Shown: positions 7,018 through 8,238 of the stretch, piece by piece
Layout: the number at the start of each line of letters is the position of its first letter
Position numbering within the stretch: position 1 is the first letter of the stretch
Program-made: the position numbers and the translations under genes
The notes under the pieces: generated by a model
Database searches by the model: none
Told to the model about the DNA's origin: nothing
What the model saw: the letters and a program-made list of their open reading frames with translations, nothing else
NCBI GenBank assembly: GCA_011605715.1
Contig: JAAOZO010000131.1
Coordinates: 1-8,238, forward strand
DNA length: 8,238 bases
From: Nitrososphaerota archaeon
GTDB taxonomy: Archaea; Thermoproteota; EX4484-205; JAAOZO01
Direction of reading: 5' to 3'

Positions 7018-7157
7018 CTACACTACAACTTAAGTTAAGAGCTCTATAAAATTCATTTTCTAATTACGGTGTTCACTATCAATTATTTTAATTGAGATAA
7101 GACAAGCACATAGTTGGCTGTTTCAGAAAACACGGAACCTAAAATACTACAGATGCT

Positions 7158-7190
7158 AGTTGTTACGCTTAAGGTATCAGCAACTTTTTT
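7158..7190 (+). terminator. Terminator-like hairpin followed by T6
   Basis: AGTTGTT (7158-7164) can pair with AGCAACT (7179-7185), giving seven pairs including one G-U. The T run completes to 7190 directly after the stem. It is about 140 bases past the CBS-gene stop and could end that transcript or a small RNA started from the TATAAAA at 7045. Archaeal termination depends mainly on the T run, so the stem may be incidental. Confidence 0.35.
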
Positions 7191-7481
7191 CTCAAGTTAG
7201 GCCGTACAACATTAACCTGACTCTAATCCTAAAGATTGAATCCATATTTTAATAAGGGCAATTCCTTTGAGGTGTTCGCAGTTCTACTCTGGGAGTACTT
7301 CTCAGCAAAATATCTCATACTAAGTTCAAAGCTCCTTATCAAACTGGTGGGGCTTTGGACAAGTCTAATCTAACAGGAAGGGATTTGTGAAAGTTCCAAT
7401 GAACTCAAGGATGAGCTCTAACATTAGTGAATATCAAAGTTCATTTTTAGGTATGTTTCTGTAACATAACTAGATCATCTG

Positions 7482-7506
7482 AAGTTACTTTTAAATACAC
7501 AAGTTA
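7482..7506 (+). promoter_or_regulatory. Promoter of the HEPN/nucleotidyltransferase pair
   Basis: The TATA box TTTAAATA (7490-7497) lies about 30 bases before the ATG at 7526, giving a leaderless or near-leaderless mRNA. No Shine-Dalgarno sequence precedes the ATG. The box is flanked by direct repeats AAGTTA at 7482-7487 and 7501-7506, 19 bases apart, which could be sites for autoregulation. The core TTAAATAC is shared with the merA promoter. Confidence 0.6.
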
Positions 7507-7525
7507 TTTCAAAATTAATCAAAAC

Positions 7526-7918
7526 ATGAGAAGAGAAGAAATAGAGAAGTTACTTGAGAGATCAAAGAAGTTTAAAGATGCTGCAGAATTTCACTTTTCT
7601 CGAGGCGACTTCGACCTCGCTGTGTTCAACATTGAGCAATCTTTGCAACTTTTTTTAAAAGCAAAATTATTGGAAAGTGGAGTTGAGTTCCCAAAAGTTC
7701 ACACTTTAAGGAAGCTTTTTCTCTTGCTTGGCGAAATCTTAGAAAAAGGAGAAGCTTTTAAAAAATTCACAAGCGAAAGAGCTCTAGAGTTTGCTAGTCT
7801 TGAAGATGCGTACATAACTTCTAGATATTTCATAAGAGAATTTACTAAGGAAGAAGCAGAAAGGCTTAGAAAGTTCTCAGAAGAGGTTGAAGAATTTGTT
7901 AGAGGAAATTTTAATTAG
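7526..7918 (+). CDS. HEPN-domain protein (COG2250 type), putative toxin of an MNT/HEPN pair
   Basis: This 130-residue all-helical protein matches the HEPN family of the COG2250 type. The core is LAVFNIEQSLQLFLKAKLL (31-49), followed by FPKVHTLRKLFLLLGEIL (55-72), and then a late helix with DAYITSRYF (94-102) that aligns with the usual aromatic-Arg-Tyr block. Such proteins are encoded beside minimal nucleotidyltransferases and many act as RNase toxins neutralised by the partner. Here the classic Rx4-6H catalytic pattern is not evident: Arg100 and Arg104 are followed by no histidine, and the only C-proximal candidate positions are filled by other residues. The protein may therefore be a binding partner or helper rather than an active nuclease. 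Its 3' end overlaps the nucleotidyltransferase gene, so the two are coupled. The ATG follows a TATA box at leaderless spacing. Confidence 0.85.
   Translation: MRREEIEKLLERSKKFKDAAEFHFSRGDFDLAVFNIEQSLQLFLKAKLLESGVEFPKVHTLRKLFLLLGEILEKGEAFKKFTSERALEFASLEDAYITSRYFIREFTKEEAERLRKFSEEVEEFVRGNFN
7883..7886 (+). promoter_or_regulatory. Ribosome site supporting TTG 7896 as nucleotidyltransferase start
   Basis: GAGG inside the HEPN gene is nine bases before the TTG at 7896 but directly touches the upstream TTG at 7887, too close for use. This favours 7896, although both are in the same frame and differ by three residues. Confidence 0.4.
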
Positions 7919-8222
7919 AGAAGCAAAAAGAAGAGAAGAAGTATTCAAAAATCTTTCAAGTTACTTAAATAGACTGAAGGAGACCTTAAGGAGTATGGAT
8001 CCAAAAGGAAGGCTATTTCTATTTGGTTCATCAGCAAGAGGAGATAATGCTCTAATTAGCGATATAGATATTCTGATCGTAACTTCTCTTAACCCAAGCC
8101 TTGTTATAGCAACTTTATGGCAAGCAGGATTCGACGAACCCTTTGAATTTCATGTAGTTAGTAACAAACAATTTGAAACGTATAAACAAGTGATAGGAGA
8201 CCTTAAGGAAATTTTAAATTAG
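7896..8222 (+). CDS. Minimal nucleotidyltransferase (MNT), putative antitoxin
   Basis: From TTG 7896 this is a 108-residue protein of the DNA polymerase beta-like nucleotidyltransferase superfamily, the minimal form (MNT, MntA-like). The motif FLFGSSARG (41-49) is followed by SDIDILIV (55-62), whose Asp56 and Asp58 bind metal. FEFHVVS (83-89) supplies the probable third acidic residue, Glu84. In studied MNT/HEPN systems the MNT inactivates its HEPN partner by transferring AMP to it. The gene overlaps the HEPN gene by 23 bases (32 if the TTG at 7887 is used), so the toxin-first order and coupling fit a toxin-antitoxin unit. The ATG at 7995 is an unlikely start because it would remove the N-terminal helix. 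The stop is followed by only 16 bases of window, so downstream context is unknown. Confidence 0.85.
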   Translation: MLEEILIREAKRREEVFKNLSSYLNRLKETLRSMDPKGRLFLFGSSARGDNALISDIDILIVTSLNPSLVIATLWQAGFDEPFEFHVVSNKQFETYKQVIGDLKEILN

Positions 8223-8238
8223 AAAAACTAAAAGAAAC

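Larger units (their letters stand above)
7018..7525. other. Intergenic region of 508 bases without a convincing gene
   Basis: Stops are frequent on both strands. The longest open stretches are about 39 codons on + (ending near 7389, including KAPYQTGGALDKSNLTGR) and about 47 codons on - in the 7230-7375 part. I do not recognise either, and neither has a start with promoter or ribosome site. Palindromes seen are AACTTAAGTT (7027-7036), CAATTA-TTT-TAATTG (7080-7094) and TACTC-TGG-GAGTA (7285-7297). A TATAAAA (7045-7051) and a hairpin plus T tract (7158-7190) could frame a small RNA. The right end holds the HEPN promoter. No tRNA, CRISPR repeat or insertion-sequence end was found. Decayed coding sequence is possible but not shown. 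Confidence 0.45.

Noticed and set aside
7018..7525. tRNA, C/D box RNA or CRISPR array in the long spacer
   Set aside because: No tRNA arm pattern with pairing stems, no RTGATGA/CTGA box set and no repeated units were found.

Overview
The window looks archaeal, most likely from the Thermoproteota (TACK) side and possibly thermophilic. It is A+T-rich. Starts inside the first operon are often TTG preceded by GGTG or GAGGTGA Shine-Dalgarno cores. Free-standing genes instead have an archaeal TATA box (CTTAAATA or TTTAAATA) about 25-30 bases before an ATG, which implies leaderless or nearly leaderless mRNAs. The protein content (short MerA without an NmerA domain, HEPN/nucleotidyltransferase pair, four-CBS protein) fits this. 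I cannot name a genus. All genes lie on the + strand.

Region 1 (1-4622) is a tight five-gene operon with overlaps or gaps of at most 16 bases: a TusA-family sulfur carrier, a divergent SelD-like (selenophosphate synthetase related, PurM-fold) protein, a YeeE/YedE-family sulfur-species transporter, an FTR1-family iron permease, and a GT-B glycosyltransferase. Its promoter lies left of the window. The first three are the same three family types as bacterial YedF-SelD-YedE, so this is a candidate unit for taking up and activating sulfur or selenium.

Region 2 (4623-6103) is a leaderless mercuric reductase gene, merA. Its promoter holds a 12-bp inverted repeat with 11 matching pairs that covers the BRE/TATA region, a likely operator. 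No merR/arsR-type regulator gene is visible in the window.

Region 3 (6104-7017) is a gene for a protein with four CBS repeats. Its first CBS repeat is split by an apparent single-base deletion near 6271.

Region 4 (7018-7525) has no convincing gene. It holds short palindromes, a possible TATA box followed by a terminator-like hairpin with a T tract (a weak small-RNA candidate), and the promoter of the last pair.

Region 5 (7526-8222) is an overlapping HEPN/minimal-nucleotidyltransferase pair of the toxin-antitoxin type. The HEPN protein lacks an obvious Rx4-6H RNase motif.
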